DNA from: Solicoccozyma terricola
Taxonomy: Eukaryota > Basidiomycota > Tremellomycetes > Filobasidiales > Piskurozymaceae
Length of the DNA stretch: 64,000 bases
Assembly: GCA_001600875.1 (NCBI GenBank)
Contig: BCLD01000013.1
Span: forward strand, 160,326 to 224,325
Direction: 5' to 3'
The notes under the pieces were generated by a model. The model saw only the letters and a list, made by a program, of their open reading frames with translations, was not told the DNA's origin and did not search any database. The position numbers were made by a program, and so were the translations under genes. Below, one piece after another: positions 46,669-58,256 of this stretch; positions within the stretch are counted from its first letter, which is position 1; the number at the start of each line of letters is the position of its first letter.

Positions 46669-47445
46669 AAATCGCGTGTTGAGATGAAAACCGGGTTTTT
46701 GGTTTTTCTTATCGTGTTTTTTAATTTTCCCCCACCTCTTCGATCCCCCCCCCCCCCCCCCCCCCCCCCCTTTACCTTCTCCGGGAGGGTTCCTTCGCAA
46801 CGACATTTCGTTTTCGCTCTTTGATCTTATTTTGTTTTTTCCCCCCACGTTTTGATTTTTTCTTTTTTTATTATTCCATGTTTTTTAATCTGGATTTAGT
46901 TGTGAAAAAGAGTTTTTTTTTTGAGTCTCTTTTGAAGAAGGGAATATTGATTAAATCATATTTCTATCCACTTCCCTCCGATGCCTGAAAATCAAGAAAG
47001 ATCAATTCAATTATACATTCCTTCCCCCTTTCATAATCGATCGCCGTTTTCTCCATTCACTTCTGTCGATCACTTCTCAAGGCATGCTCATTAAATAACA
47101 CTATTGTCCTCCCCATGAACGCATTATGTTCAATACACGACCGTCGAAAACCCTTTAAACCCCTGATCTCCAATAGACCTTGTATCCACCGTACCCGTGC
47201 CACAATCAAGATCCGAAATCAAAACAATATGTATAAGATCCTATGTATACGGGGACGGGGCAGACGAGAAGCGACATGATTGCCGGGAACACGGAACACG
47301 TCGCGTTGTCCATCTCATCAACAAATCTGTCTAAGGCATGGAGGGGGGGAGGGGTCCACAAGCGTTGATCCCTGCGCACGACGGTGTCGAAGCGGAGGCA
47401 GGGGGTTGACGCCAAAAAGGGCGGTCAAAAAAAAATGCAAAAGGT
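46669..47445. other. H2A 3' region with 26-nt poly-C tract, then tRNA 3' flank
   Basis: The H2A 3' UTR is T-rich and contains a C run of about 26 (46745-46770). No histone-type stem-loop was recognised. Nothing else is supported before the tRNA terminator at 47427-47435. Confidence 0.5.
47427..47435 (-). terminator. RNA polymerase III terminator (T9) of tRNA-Ser
   Basis: Nine T on the minus strand begin about 10 bases after the tRNA 3' end. Confidence 0.85.
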
Positions 47446-47543
47446 CGACCAGAGCAGGATTTGAACCTACGCTCCCAAAGGGAAAGTGATGATTTGGATA
47501 ATCAAATTCTAATCACTCGCCTTAACCACTCGGCCATCTGGCC
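47446..47543 (-). tRNA. tRNA-Ser (AGA anticodon) with a 16-nt intron
   Basis: Read on the minus strand, the acceptor stem GGCCAGA pairs with TCTGGTC. The D-arm is GGCCGAGTGGTTAAGGC, the anticodon stem AGTGA pairs with TCACT, and the loop is TTAGAA..A with anticodon AGA. The class-II variable arm is TTCCCTTTGGGAG and the T-arm GTAGGTTCAAATCCTGC. The intron, 47491-47506 (16 nt), sits one base 3' of the anticodon, the standard place. Mature length is about 82 nt before CCA. The internal A and B boxes are intact and a T9 terminator follows. Confidence 0.93.
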
Positions 47544-48913
47544 ATAGGATGGGTAGAATGTCGTTTGGTACTCATAACCAATAAACGCGAAGTGGTGAGT
47601 GGTGACCATGATGACTTGGATGCTGTTCCCTTCGCGTCGGGGAACCGTTGCTACGAAGCATGTTCACCATTATTCTGTTCGATTGTGTTGATTCAATACT
47701 TGTGATATCTTTCACATCGGCTTGAAGTCAGTTGCATTACCTAATTCTCCTCTGACATTTGGGGACTCGAGTTCTACACGGCGGCGCTGGTCAAAGACAA
47801 AGACCGATCGTCTTCTTAACCTTCTCCCTTTTTCCGTATGACACTGTAGCAAGGATATGTCATCCAGGTTTCAGATATCGATATCAGAACCTTCAAACGA
47901 TCGGTCATATGAGATGAAGGCCCTGATATAACTCTACACTTCCTAGTATTGATCCTCACCGGGATTCTCGTTGTACGCCTCCAATGCTCCATTTGACTTG
48001 CCACCGAAAGTGCTTCCCAATAAACTGGAGGCTATCTCGTCGAAGCCACGGAAGTTATGTGGGGGAACTGGTATAAACCCTACTCAACTATAGCATCCAA
48101 GGACACACACTGTCTACTCGTAAGGTAAGGAATGAGCTGTCCAAAGATCCAACGTCCCTTAATCAATACGACCTATTGAAACCCATCGTGGGACCTGACC
48201 ATGGCGAGACTAGACATGCCTTTGCAAACGTTGACCGCCTTAGACTACCAATCCTTCGCAAGCGCATTACGTCTCAGTGGAAGCACCACATCCGACTCGG
48301 GGGACGGAGCTTGGTCACAGCGTTCTATAACATGTCAGGGATTCGTTGGCAGATTCATCCTTGACTCGTAGTTGACTTGACGTGCGGGAAGAGTCGAATC
48401 GCATTGTCGCCACCAAGTGTGCAGCAGAACACTTGGAGTAAGGGACTGAGAAGCCAACGTGGATCTCCGAGACTGATGGACGGTGAGGTGAGGGAGGTAC
48501 GATGGGATCCACTCAAACTTCATAATCACTTTTTCACTACTCTCACATTACCCTCGGACACAGTACGATCTTCACTCACACGATTCTCCGAACGTTCTAC
48601 GAGCAATTTATGAGTCTCTAGCTGGGATAGAGTGCGGAGCGACTTCATTTCTCGTCATATCGATTACCTCCATGTACATCGAGACAGCTAGCAAGCCTAT
48701 CAGCTATCCTTGCCAAAATATCACCTGTTCTCCGTTGGATCTCCACGGAACCTCATTGGAAACAAGAAGTCGGCATGTGGTCGGCTGCTTGGAATGCCTT
48801 CAAACCCCCCAAACAAACTACATTAGGGCGATACACAGCAGAAGAGTCCCGTATCGAGGGGCCAAGTTGTTGCAGCTGCTAGCAAGCCGGCTTCCAAGGA
48901 AACCGAGCCAAAT
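47544..48913. other. 1.37-kb region without a recognisable gene
   Basis: This is the largest gene-free gap in the window. The open frames are all short (under 80 codons) on both strands and show no domain or convincing splice chain. No inverted terminal repeats or transposase remnants were seen. It could hold a non-coding RNA, a small unrecognised gene or decayed sequence. Confidence 0.45.
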
Positions 48914-51166
48914 TTATAAAGTAGAGGCGGATGACGTTACAACATTCCCATTATCACCGGCGAGTAACGCCTCCGTTATTCCCTGGGTGTTCGCAGCCAA
49001 CAGTGCCTCTGCAACCCCACCATCTTCGCCCTTCCGTTTGGCAAGATACTCTTCCATCTTTCCAGCCTTTGCCAATGACATGAATTGCCCCGCCGAGAGT
49101 CCGAGCAGGTCGAGGAGGCGGTCGAGGACTTCATGTGTGTCGACAGGGTTGTTCGGGTTGGTTAGATGATCAGCGTCTGCGACGGACAGCTCGTCAGGGT
49201 GAACGAGGATTGGTCTACCTGCTTCGCCCTCTGATGTACCGGACCTGGCAGAGGTAAACAGCGACGATACGGTGCTCCTTTTGCCAGCCACCGCCTCCTC
49301 ACGACCTCCTCCCTCTTCTTCGTAGGTGCGGAGAACAGAAGACGGATCATCCCTCGACGACGCGCCAGCACTGCGAGGTCTCTTTGGCGGTGAACTCTCC
49401 ATCTCCGTGGCGGCATCACTCTCGTCATGTTGCCGTTTGTGGGTGATGAGTAGAGTCGGTTCCATATCAGCTGCCATCGCGGCACTCCGAGCTGTCGTAG
49501 GATCCCCCGGCCGATGTGCCGCCATCGACGTCGGCACCGATCGCGAAGGAGCCCTACCCTGATACCCAAATCTCTCCCTCAACAAATGGCCTACCATCAT
49601 CTGCGTTTGAAGGTTGATTGCTTTTGTTTGAGCAAGCATCATCAACGCGTTTTGCAATGCAATTTCTTCCGGCTTGATTGATCTAAATGGCATTCTAGGC
49701 GGTGGTGGTTGTGGTCGTGATGGGAATGCCTGTTGTGAATGATGCGAAGATGGTCTCGCCGGCCGGGCGAATGGTGTTGTTTGTGGTAGTGTCGATGGCG
49801 ATGAATGTGGTCCTGGTCCGAACCGAACATCCGGACGTGGAGGTGACATGGGACGAGGATGGGATGGCATGATAGGAGGTGAAGCGGATCGGAAAGATGG
49901 CGATGACGGTCGTTGGAATGGCGCTCGAGGTTGCATATGTATGTTGGATGGATTAATACCAGGTGGAAAGGTATGCATCTGATGGATTCCCCTCGCAGGT
50001 CGACCTCGTGGTGGAAACATCATTGCGGGTCCTTGTCCTTGTCCCTGTCCTGATCCTCCGAATCCAAACATAGGTGGAAACGCTCTCGCTCCACTATGAG
50101 GTTGATCATCACCCCATTCCATTGCTTCTTCACCACCTTGGACGAATCCACCATTCGGTGATATCCCAGGAAGTGTTCCAAACCCCCCTCTCATCCCTCC
50201 AAATTGCCCACTCCATTCTCTCCCTCTAACCGACGGATGATATCCCATTCCCATTCCCATTCCCATTCCCATTCCTCTTCCATGATGCATTGAATATTGG
50301 TTCATTCCCCTCCCATGACCCATTGCACTCAGTGGATGATTCGGAAGACCGAAAAAGAAGCCGAATGGTGGCATCATTTCGAACGCTGGTAGCTGAAATC
50401 CGCCACCGCCGAATGGTCCTGCCGGTCTCCTAGATCCATTCCATCCAAAAGTTCGGTGTTCATCTTGATCGGATTCATCGTGACCTTGTTCCTCATCCCC
50501 ATGATTTGAATGGCCTGAAGGCCCACCATCATCACCACCACCATATCTGCCACCCCGACCCATTCCATTCATCCCACCACCCCACGGGAAGAATCCACCA
50601 CTACCCGATCCATGACCACCACCTGGACCCCAACCACCTCTTTGACCTCCCATCGGACCTGTAAACCGAAACCCAAATCCAAATCCAAATCCTCCTCCCG
50701 ACGGGCCCGACGGCGCCGATACCGGTGGAAACTTGGTCTTATGATCCAATCCCATCGCGAGGCAATGATCGTAATGCGCTCGTTTCGATTCATCGAATAG
50801 TGTCTCATATGCTTCTAAGTACCGAGTTGAAGAGTTAGTTTTTTGAAAAGTGGGAGATGTGTGTGGTGAGACGAGGTAGAAGGGAGGGGAGAGTACCGAA
50901 CCTTTTATGTTCTGGAAAACCTCATGTGCGGTATCATCATCTGGATTCCGATCCGGATGCGTTTCCAAAGATTTCCGTAACCATGCTTTTCGTACTATAG
51001 TAACAGGATAACCATCAGTGTTTCATCATACGCTCAAGTACAAATCTACTTTCAACAACTCACCTTCCTGTTCCGTTGCTGACGATTCTATACCTAGTAA
51101 GTCGTAGTACGTCGGTGCAGACCTGTGTCGACCCGATGTATTCGGTGTGTTGGGAAGGGAAGCCAT
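48914..51166 (-). CDS. J-domain (DnaJ/Hsp40-like) protein with long Gly/Phe/Met-rich region, 3 exons, 698 aa
   Basis: Probable Hsp70 co-chaperone. The J domain is split over three exons: YYDLLGIESSATEQEVRKAW, then LRKSLETHPDRNPDD with the essential HPD, and EAYETLFDESKRAHYDHCLA. Exons on the minus strand: 51166-51064, 50994-50902 and 50814-48914; frame intact. After the J domain comes a very long Gly/Phe/Met/His-rich region (GFGFGFGFRFTGPMGGQRGG; repeated GM dipeptides), then Pro/Ser-rich sequence. A short helical C-terminal part follows (VLDRLLDLLGLSAGQFMSLA, KAGKMEEYLAKRKGEDGG). No zinc-finger or CTD substrate domains are seen, so it is not an Ydj1/Sis1 type. The client and location are unknown; there is no signal peptide. 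Confidence 0.85.
50244..50275 (-). repeat. CCCATT hexamer repeat encoding Gly-Met dipeptides
   Basis: About five tandem hexamers read on the minus strand as GGAATG, giving a GMGMGMGMGM run in the J-domain protein. The unit preserves frame when its copy number changes. Confidence 0.75.
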
Positions 51167-51487
51167 GTAGAAACCTGTGGCGTATGTGATGGAATTGTCT
51201 CGATTGTTGGAATTGCAACCGACCCTCGCTGACCATCCTATCGCATCGCATCCTCCCTCGCATCACCATGACCTCCGAACGATGAATCCCTTTGAGCTTG
51301 TTGCATTCCTTTGTTGCCGATTGCCACGTGGACACGGAGGTGAACGTGAACAGCTGGACAGCGTCATTCCATGCTCCGCTCCGACCATGGCCACACAGCT
51401 TCCCCCCCGCTTCCACATCCACCATCAGAGCAAGCACTTGGTTGATACCCAGTCAACAGGCCCCGGCAGCTGGTTAACACGGCAGCC
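51167..51487. promoter_or_regulatory. Divergent promoter of the J-domain protein and the cation exchanger
   Basis: 321 bases between opposed start codons. No definite TATA box or operator-like repeat was recognised. Confidence 0.4.
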
Positions 51488-54400
51488 ATGTCCCCTTCTT
51501 CAGCAGGGTCGCTCGTTCGACCCACATCACAAGTCTCCCGATCAGCACCACGAACACGAACAACAACCTCTAAATCAAAACGAGGTCGAACACCAACCAT
51601 CTTCCTCTTGATCGTGCTCTCCCTAATCATTCAATGTCTTCTATTCAGGACTTCAGAACGATTGAAACGGAATGGAATATCACCAGATCGAGTCGGATTT
51701 CGAGGTAGTGGAGAGCACGATGTTGAACTTTGGAAATTGATATCAAGGGATGGTGGTTCTAAACGAATGAATACACGAGGTTATGGAGAGGAAGATGATG
51801 AGAGTCCAGGAACGTTATTGGGTATTGATTATACCAGGATTTACGACTCCGCTTCGAAAGGAGCTAAACCATTTGTCTTTTTTGGTTTCACCGTTTGGTG
51901 AGTCTGAAACCCCTCCAGCGGTCCACTTAAGTGACGTCTACGAGAACTGACAAAGCCAATTCATGCGGTTTTTGTGGAAATTACAGGGCCGCATTCCTAT
52001 TCGCTACCATCGGTATCACCGCATCAGATTTCTTCTGTCCAAACCTCGCTACCGTAGCAGATCGACTTGGAATGGGCGAATCAACAGCCGGTGTAACGTT
52101 CTTAGCATTCGGGAATGGTTCACCTGATGTTTTCTCAACATTCTCAGCACTACGGAGTAATACGTTTTCATTAGCCATTGGTGAACTCCTAGGTGCATCG
52201 ACGTTCATCATTTCAATCGTCGTTGGGAGTATGTCTTTAATTCAACCGTTTCAAGTTCCCAAATGGCCGTTCGTAAGGGATGTTGGGTTTTTCACATTGG
52301 CGGTTTGTGTGCTCGTTGGATGTTTGATTGATGGACATTTAACGATGTGGGAATCGGGAGGATTGGTAGGGATGTATGTTGTATATGTTTGGGTTGTGGT
52401 AGGTGGAAATTGGTGGTTGCGAAGGAGAGGAAGAAGAGGTAGAAGGTCGGAAGGGGATAAAGGGGTTATCAAGGAGGATGAAGAGGTAGAGGAAGTGGAG
52501 GAGCTGGAAAATGAAGAGGAAGCATTACTCGACGCTGGTGCAGAACACAGACGACCATCATCATCTGCTCTATCAGCATTATCAAGTCCGGGTCATCTCG
52601 CTCCTCCATCTGGAGAATCAGTGATCGCAGAAACTTCAAATCGATCTCGATCACCTAGTATCTCAAGTTCGATATCCGGCCCAACTCTCAAACGAAGACC
52701 ATCTGCACCTCGTCGTTCTCGTCAATCCTCCTTCAGTATTTCACGTGGAAACACACCATACCTATATACCTCCAATCGAGGTCCAACTGACGCACCAAGA
52801 CCGACTTTCTCCCTCCTGGGCGCGGTGGAATTCAGAGACGTCATCAACAATTTGCGCAGAGAATCAGAAGCTTACGGAGGAGATCTCATGCTTCCATCTC
52901 CTATGGGAGGTCCACCGCCTACTCCACTCGATCAAACACCACATGAAGATGTAATGTCACCTCAAGCAGCAACAGCAGCTGCAGAATACTTTGGACGTCA
53001 TAACATGTTCTCTCGTGGACATTATCATGGGCATTCACCGACGTTACAATTACAACATGGACAACGACATAGCATGAGTTCGATGGCTGGTTTGGGACCA
53101 ACGAGTCCGGGGCTCGTTCCGAGGCAGAAGAGAAACATTTCCCACGCTCCTTCACCGTTACAGGCAGGGTTAGGAGCTGGGATACGGTCAATCTCAACGC
53201 ACTCTGTGCTCACTCGACAAACAAGCCAGGTTGGTGAAGCTGGAGGAGAATCAGCTAGTTCTAGTCGGGTGATACCGAGTTTACGAGCTTCAAGATCATC
53301 AGATGATATGGTGAGACCCGGATCAGGCGTACCTGATATCGAGGAGTCGAATGAGAACTCGATCGCTGGAACGCCGACCGGATTGAATCATATGGAGCGT
53401 TTCGCCAGTAAAGGTCCTGCGAAGGTCAGTCAACAAGACGAGGGTACATTGACACCGTTGGAAAATGAACCGGCTGCACCGAATCCCTGGGAGGACCTCG
53501 TAAACACAGGAAAGCAACCTACATTAGAGGTATCACCCGTTCGATCCAAACTATCAGTTAGTATCCCAACCGAAATCAACGCCCGGACTCACCGGGCGAT
53601 ACCTTCGATCAGCATCATCGACCCCGACGACAGCTCCAATACTTTGTTGCCTAAGCGAGAGCCACCAACGATGGGGAAGCGGCAACGCGCTCGTCTTTTC
53701 TTCCACACAGCCATCCATCTGCTGTTCCCGTCAATGCACGGTTTCAGACACAAGTCATGGATCGGTCGAGTACTCGCCGTCTTCGCTGTCCCGGCTATTT
53801 TCTGCCTTACCATTACGCTACCGGTAGTGGACGATGCAGCAGAGGGTACGGCGATCAATGGCGGTGGTATCACGCTTCCAGAAGACGACGAATCCGGAGA
53901 AGAAGAGGAGCTACAGGATGAGGAGGCTGGGTATGGGGTTCGGGATGATGCAGAGGAGCAGGACAAGAAACACTTGAGTGCTCGTGTGGGTCACGCTCTT
54001 CACCATCTGGTGGACGAAGGAGCGTTTCCAACGCCTGGCCACTCGCCACGCAACGTCGACAATCCTTTCTTCCAGAACGAACTCGCCAAGCCAGGACCGT
54101 CATCCGAGGACAACGGCGCGTCGGATCACGATGATGTGGATGTTTCAGGTAGCGATGTATCGGACGATGAGGACGAGTTCTTGTTCAACAAGTATCTTGC
54201 AGCCGTACAGTGTATTGCCGGACTTGCATGGTGTTCGGCCGTGTTCTTTTGTAAGTGCAAGGTGTTGCGCGCGCGCATGTTTGAAAGGTCGACTGACTTT
54301 TCCGCAACATGCAGCCGAACAGGATTGGTTCAAGTGGGCGATCATAGCCACTGTTATCGTCGGATCCATAGCCGCTGGAGTCACTCTCCGATACGGTAGA

Positions 54401-55108
54401 GACGGGCACCATCCCATCTGGAGAATGGTCCGATGCTTCATGGGCTTCTTCTCTGCGATGGTGTGGATTGCTGCGATTGCGGATGAGGTGGTGCAGGTGT
54501 TGCAGGTGAAGGGCGGAGAGGAATCTTCATCATCAATTTGTTTCGTGCTCATAGATTGGTATTTCTCTTCAGTGCTTTGGACAAATCCTTGGGCTCAGTA
54601 ACGCCATCATCGGCTTAACGAGTGAGTGCAATGCAGCTTGCGGTTTGAAAGGGAGCTTCGCCAGCCTGACGACCCCCGCCTCACCAGTTTTCGCCGTAGG
54701 GAATAGTCTTGCCGATTGGGTGGCCAATCTAACAGTCGCGACCTTTGCGCCGACGATGTCATACGCCGCTTGGTAAGTTTACAGCTGGGCAGTAGCAGGA
54801 CTTTTGTTCCGAAGAGCTGACAGTCATCGCTTCCCAGCTTCGGAGGTCCAATGCTCAACATTCTCCTCGGTATTGGCGGTGCAGGTACATATGTCATCGC
54901 ATCCACCGGTCGACCGTATCCCGTGCAAGTCTCACCTACACTCTGGGTTTCCGCCTTTGGCCTTATTATCCTACTCATCACCACGCTTTGCTTCGTACCT
55001 TACAATGGCTTTCTTATATCCCGACGATGGGGTTGGTTCCTCATCGCGTTTTACTGTGTGCTGACGGTGATGAATATCGTCATCGAGATCAGGCATGGGA
55101 GGGAATAG
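51488..55108 (+). CDS. Cation/calcium exchanger of the CaCA superfamily (CCX/NCLX-like), 6 exons
   Basis: Integral membrane Na+(or H+)/Ca2+ antiporter. The first half has a signal-anchor-like helix (TIFLLIVLSLIIQCLLF) and the alpha-1 repeat, DFFCPNLATVADRLGMGEST then FLAFGNGSPDVFSTFSALRS. A large soluble loop of about 470 residues follows. It is Ser/Pro-rich and acidic, with an E/D cluster EEVEEVEELENEEE. The second half holds WAIIATVIVGSIAAGVTLRY, the alpha-2 repeat FAVGNSLADWVANLTVATFA, and final helices FGLIILLITTLCFVPYNGFL and GWFLIAFYCVLTVMNIVIEI. Both alpha repeats keep the acidic cation-coordinating residue (GNGSPD, GNSLAD). Exon 1 is 51488-51897 and exon 2 starts at 51987. Vacuolar, mitochondrial or plasma-membrane location cannot be told from the sequence. 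The large loop could carry regulatory phosphorylation. Confidence 0.88.
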
Positions 55109-55357
55109 ACGGGCAAGGGTGGTGTAGTATGATTAGTTGTATGACCGTATGAATTATGACCGTATGACGGGGCTACCTGCATGATAGATAGAACTGGTAA
55201 CTCCGCGCGAACGGGGATGTGGAGGCCCCAGGCCGGGTAGACCGGACCGGGACCGGAGCACACCACATCTCATGCGTTAAAACATCCTCAACCCAAAGAC
55301 CATCCATCCCTCTTTGCAGAACGCATTAGTTGCATCTTCTTCTACATCAATCATATC

Positions 55358-56672
55358 ATGGCTCCATCATCTTTCAAGCTCAACACCGGCGCCAGTATTC
55401 CTGCTGTCGGTCTCGGTGAGTGTTCCGCAATCATGTCTGGCGATCGCTGGTTGACTGACCATCCACAACGTGACTCTCCAGGGACGTGGCAATGTAAGTC
55501 TTGAAGTATACCCACAGTTTCTGTTCTCTCACCTCTTACACATGCTCCCGTCATCAGCTCCCAAGGGTGAAGTCGAAAAGGCAGTCGCTCACGCCATCAA
55601 GGCTGGCTACACCCACATCGATGGAGCTCACTGCTACCAGAACGAAGAGGAGGTCGGTCAGGGTATCAAAGATTCTGGTGTCGCTAGGGAGAAGCTATTC
55701 CTCGTATCCAAGCTTTGGTGCACCGATCATCGAACTCCGGAGAAGGCGGTCGATGCCACTCTCAAGGCTTTGGGTACCAACTACTTGGACCTGTACTTGA
55801 TGCAGTGAGTGCCAATTGAGCTAGACGAAGAATACACTGGAAGAAACTAATCCGATGTATGTTCCAGCTGGCCTGTCCCTTTGAACCCTAACGGTAACCA
55901 CCCCCTCTTCCCCAAGCTTGCGGACGGCTCCCGCGACAAGGACACCGAGTGGTCTTATATCAAGACATGGAAGGAGATGGAGAAGCTCGTCCAGACTGGT
56001 AAAGTCAAGGCTGTGAGTCCAAATCGAGGTGAAGGTGACCGCCGATGGCTTATCTTGCACCTTTTTTTTCGAATCATGTAGATCGGTGTCTCCAACATGA
56101 GTATTCCATACCTCGAGAAGCTGCTCAAGGAAGCGACTATTGTTCCTGCTGCCAATCAGGTAAATTAATATGACTGACCTCGGATTACCGAACGATGTTT
56201 GACTCTGCGACATTCTTCTCTAGGTCGAGCTCCACCCTTACAACCCTCAGCATGAGCTCCATGCGTTCTGCAAGGAGAAGGGGTGAGTGAACTTCTCCCC
56301 ATCCCCCATCTCCCACAAAAGATCTAACGCGAGCTCTATTCACCGGCCGTGTCACCCAGCATCCTCCTCGAGGCCTACTCTCCCCTCGGATCCACTGGCT
56401 CCCCATTGTTCGAGGAAGAAATCGTCACCAAGATCGCAAAGAAGAACTCTGTTGACGCGGGAACCGTTCTCCTCAGCTACCTAGTTGGACGAGGAATCGT
56501 CGTCCTTCCAAAATCCGTCACTCCTTCGCGAATCGAGGATAATATGAAGATCATTGATCTGTCTGATGATGAGATGAAGACGTTGAATGAACTCGCTGCG
56601 AGTGGAAAACAGCATAGGTTCGTTAAACCGGATTGGGGAGTCGATTTGGGGTTCAAAGATTGGGACACGTAA
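55358..56672 (+). CDS. Aldo-keto reductase (AKR3/GCY1-like, NADP+-dependent)
   Basis: Cytosolic NADPH-dependent reductase of aldehydes/ketones; the closest known type by eye is the glycerol dehydrogenase/GCY1 group. The catalytic tetrad is visible: Asp and Tyr in HIDGAHCYQNE, Lys in FLVSKLWCTDH, His in LYLMHWPVPLNPNG. Cofactor-site segments: AIGVSNMSIPYLEKLL, AANQVELHPYNPQ, LLEAYSPLGS and VVLPKSVTPSRIEDNMKII. About seven short exons. The ATG at 55358 begins MAPSSFKLNTGASIPAVGLG, matching family starts; the end is LGFKDWDT. Its true substrate is unknown. Confidence 0.92.
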
Positions 56673-56794
56673 AGGGGATAATCATGTATTCGAGGGCTTG
56701 TTAGGGAGATAGCATGCATGTGATAAACGTTCGGTGCATTAGAGTCACCATAAAACCATCCTCGTCTACATCACAATCACCGCTCCCGTCACGA

Positions 56795-57888
56795 TCACTG
56801 CTCGCGACACCAGGTAACAACTTCCTCACCCCATTGTTCCTCCTTCCCACCCAGTCCAAGACCCAATGGCGGAGAAATGTGATTATGCCCAGCGATGTGG
56901 ATCTGGGTGAGGGTTGGCGCTAGATCAGGGGATTGTTCAAAGGCAGCTGTGAAGCTCCGGCTCTGTGGTTGGTTACTTGTCAGGCCCGCTGATTATCCCC
57001 CCCCCCCCCCCCCAATAAACGGTATGCACATCAAAACTCACTGCACTCAGAATCTCATCTTCCGGGTCTAGCTCAGCAGTCATCACCAGTACCTTCCCCT
57101 TGAACCCACTTCGCTTCCTCAACCCCGTCGCACATCTTTCCGCAACCACATCATTTTCCCCACCATAATACCCAAACGTGATCCCTTGTCTCGATTTATC
57201 CGCGTTTTCGAAACTCGCTGGGATGGAAACGAGGATGGAAGCTTTGATCGCTTGGGATGGAGATGGCGTAAGTGGTTCTAGGGTTTCACCTGGTAGAGAC
57301 ACGGATGGGAGCGCGTCGCTGAAAAGGTATGTAGCGATGTGGATCGCTCCAGCAGAGTTTCCCAAGAGGAAAATGTTGGAAGTGTCGATATGTGATGCGA
57401 TGGGACAGCTGGAGGAGTGAAGCCATGAGGTGACGAGAGCGATATCGGCTCCTCCAGATGGGAAACGAGCATTGTTGGGTGACTCTGGAGAGTCTGGTAT
57501 GCGAAGCCGATAGTTTGGGATCACCTAATGTTTTGGTTTCCTTTTTATCAGCAGAGCGAGCACTGAACCCAATGGTAAGACTCACCGTGGTATACCCTCG
57601 TTTTGCAAAGAATGTGCCGATATTCTGATGCGCACCTCGAAACGGCATCTGCTTGCCACCTTTAACTAAGCCACCTCCATGGACAAACACCATGACTGGA
57701 TTCTTCCCCGGCTTTTCTGGTAGATACACGTCGAGTTCATGGCGGGTTATGTTGTTGTCCGAGGAGTAGTGGTATGTTGAAGGCTTGAAGAAGGTGGGTG
57801 ATGCGGCACCGAGGAGTGGAGCGTAGGTCTTGAATGTAGGCATGGCATTCTGGCCGATATCTGTGCCTAATGCTGGTAGGTGGTCCAT
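56795..57888 (-). CDS. Alpha/beta hydrolase of the HSL/abhydrolase-3 type, 3 exons, 317 aa
   Basis: Probable carboxylesterase or amide hydrolase. The oxyanion motif is VMVFVHGGGLVKGG, the nucleophile elbow GNSAG (IFLLGNSAGAIHIATYL), the acid residue lies in TAELDPEDE, and the catalytic His in IHIAGHNHIS of the last exon. Exons on the minus strand: 57888-57586, 57524-57042 and 56962-56795, all phase 0 (954 nt). The final exon codes AAFEQSPDLAPTLTQI through VTWCREQ and lies beyond an intron with a 17-C run (56997-57013), so frame-only annotation would lose the catalytic His. There is no signal peptide. It is divergently paired with a bicupin dioxygenase, and the two could act in one aromatic-ester degradation route (inference). 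Confidence 0.88.
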
Positions 57889-58256
57889 TGTTGGCTAGCA
57901 GGGTGTGCTGCACGACTGAGCTGTGATTCGCAGCGACGCACAGGACATGACCACCATCTACTCGATCGACGTCGATCCACTTTCCGTCCACTCTGTTCGC
58001 CACCCGGGATGGTTTAAGCCGAACTCCCGCTGCCCCGCTTTCGAGATTACGGGGCGGGTGACTAACCGCTAGCATCGAATCCATCGAATCTTGTGGGGCA
58101 CAGGGTGGGGTGGGTGGTGCTGGTGGACGCATCGCCAGACTCAAGAGGGCCGCATCATCGTTCACAGCGCCTCACCACTTGCACTCATACTTCATCTCCC
58201 CGCCCATCTAATCGTCAGGAATACTCATCAAACCCTCCTACCTCAATCCCACCGCC
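57889..58256. promoter_or_regulatory. Divergent promoter of alpha/beta hydrolase and bicupin genes
   Basis: 368 bases between opposed start codons. It includes two GGGGC-rich blocks near 58040 and 58095. No clear TATA box or paired operator was identified. Confidence 0.4.

Noticed and set aside
46486..46848. 120-codon minus-strand frame antisense to the H2A end
   Set aside because: Antisense shadow of the H2A exon plus the poly-C tract.
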